From NCBI GenBank assembly GCA_031275515.1, contig JAISOQ010000034.1:1-12536 (forward strand): 12,536 nucleotides of DNA. The letters run 5' to 3'. The position numbers and the translations under genes are program-made. The notes below the pieces were generated by a model. It worked only from the letters and a program-made list of their open reading frames with translations, was not told where the DNA came from and ran no database searches. Positions within the stretch are counted from its first letter, which is position 1, and each line of letters starts with the position of its first letter. Positions 12,438 through 12,536 of the stretch are shown here, in pieces. Source of the stretch: Treponema sp. (GTDB lineage: Bacteria; Spirochaetota; Spirochaetia; Treponematales; Breznakiellaceae).

Positions 12438-12536
12438 ATGGAAAAAATTGCATTACCTCTCCCCCCCCCCCCCAGCAAAAGTTAAGTAAATTCGCGATAT
12501 CTTTTGCCCTAATCAGCTTTTCTCTTGCTTTGGCGG
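12438..12536 (+). CDS. Start of a probable phase-variable secreted protein gene (OFF frame, cut by window end)
   Basis: ATG 12438 follows gagg (12428-12431) with a 6-base spacer. The frame reads MEKIALPLPPPP and then, with 13 C, continues SKS and meets TAA at 12483-12485. With 14 C (or 11) it would continue QQKLSKFAISFALISFSLALA to the window end, a positively charged and then hydrophobic stretch like a signal peptide. The coding intent after the tract and the good ribosome binding site argue that this is a real gene read in the wrong phase. A homopolymer sequencing error would give the same picture. The product beyond the signal region lies outside the window and cannot be named. Confidence 0.65.
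12461..12473 (+). repeat. Run of 13 C inside the start of a gene
   Basis: Thirteen consecutive C lie 23 bases after the ATG at 12438. Long C or G runs at gene starts slip during replication and switch genes on and off in many host-associated bacteria, including treponemes. It is the only such run in this window. Confidence 0.9.

Overview
The window looks like chromosomal DNA of a spirochaete, most likely a Treponema of the gut or termite-gut type. This is inferred from three things: the rpsP-KH-rimM-trmD-rplS order running into flagella-related and HD-GYP genes, the moderately GC-rich coding DNA, and the short palindromic repeats between genes. No database search was possible, so the genus is a judgement and not a measurement.

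Region 1 (1-787) has no intact gene. It holds fragments of dispersed repeats, the decayed N-terminal part of an integrase-type transposase on the minus strand (about 196-660, frameshifted), and a candidate promoter and leader hairpin for the operon that follows.

Region 2 (788-7805, plus strand) is one tightly packed operon. It contains rpsP, a KH-domain RNA-binding protein (khpA), rimM, trmD and rplS (ribosome and tRNA maturation). Next come a FliK-like protein, an orphan FlhB C-terminal domain protein, and an HD-GYP protein joined in frame to a YraN nuclease-fold domain. It ends with a 61-residue unknown, a basic protein with a CxxC/HxxC cluster, and a GAF-GGDEF diguanylate cyclase. Many junctions overlap by a few bases (ATGA), which suggests translational coupling. 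A perfect 16-bp tandem array sits between rimM and trmD and provides the rimM stop codon.

Region 3 (7864-9275) holds mtnN and luxS, the two steps that detoxify S-adenosylhomocysteine and yield the AI-2 precursor. They are separated by about 200 bp of palindromic repeats.

Region 4 (9380-11551) holds a class II glycerate kinase, a convergent unknown coiled-coil protein on the minus strand, and a 393-bp gap containing a minus-strand reading frame interrupted by a TGA.

Region 5 (11552-12536) holds a small secreted beta-barrel-like protein with a clear terminator, then another dispersed repeat, then a regulatory region with nested inverted repeats. The window ends in the first codons of a gene carrying a run of 13 C. 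As read, this gene stops after 15 codons. One added C (or two fewer) opens a frame encoding a signal-peptide-like segment. This looks like a contingency (phase-variable) surface or secreted protein gene in its OFF state, and it is the most interesting signal in the window.
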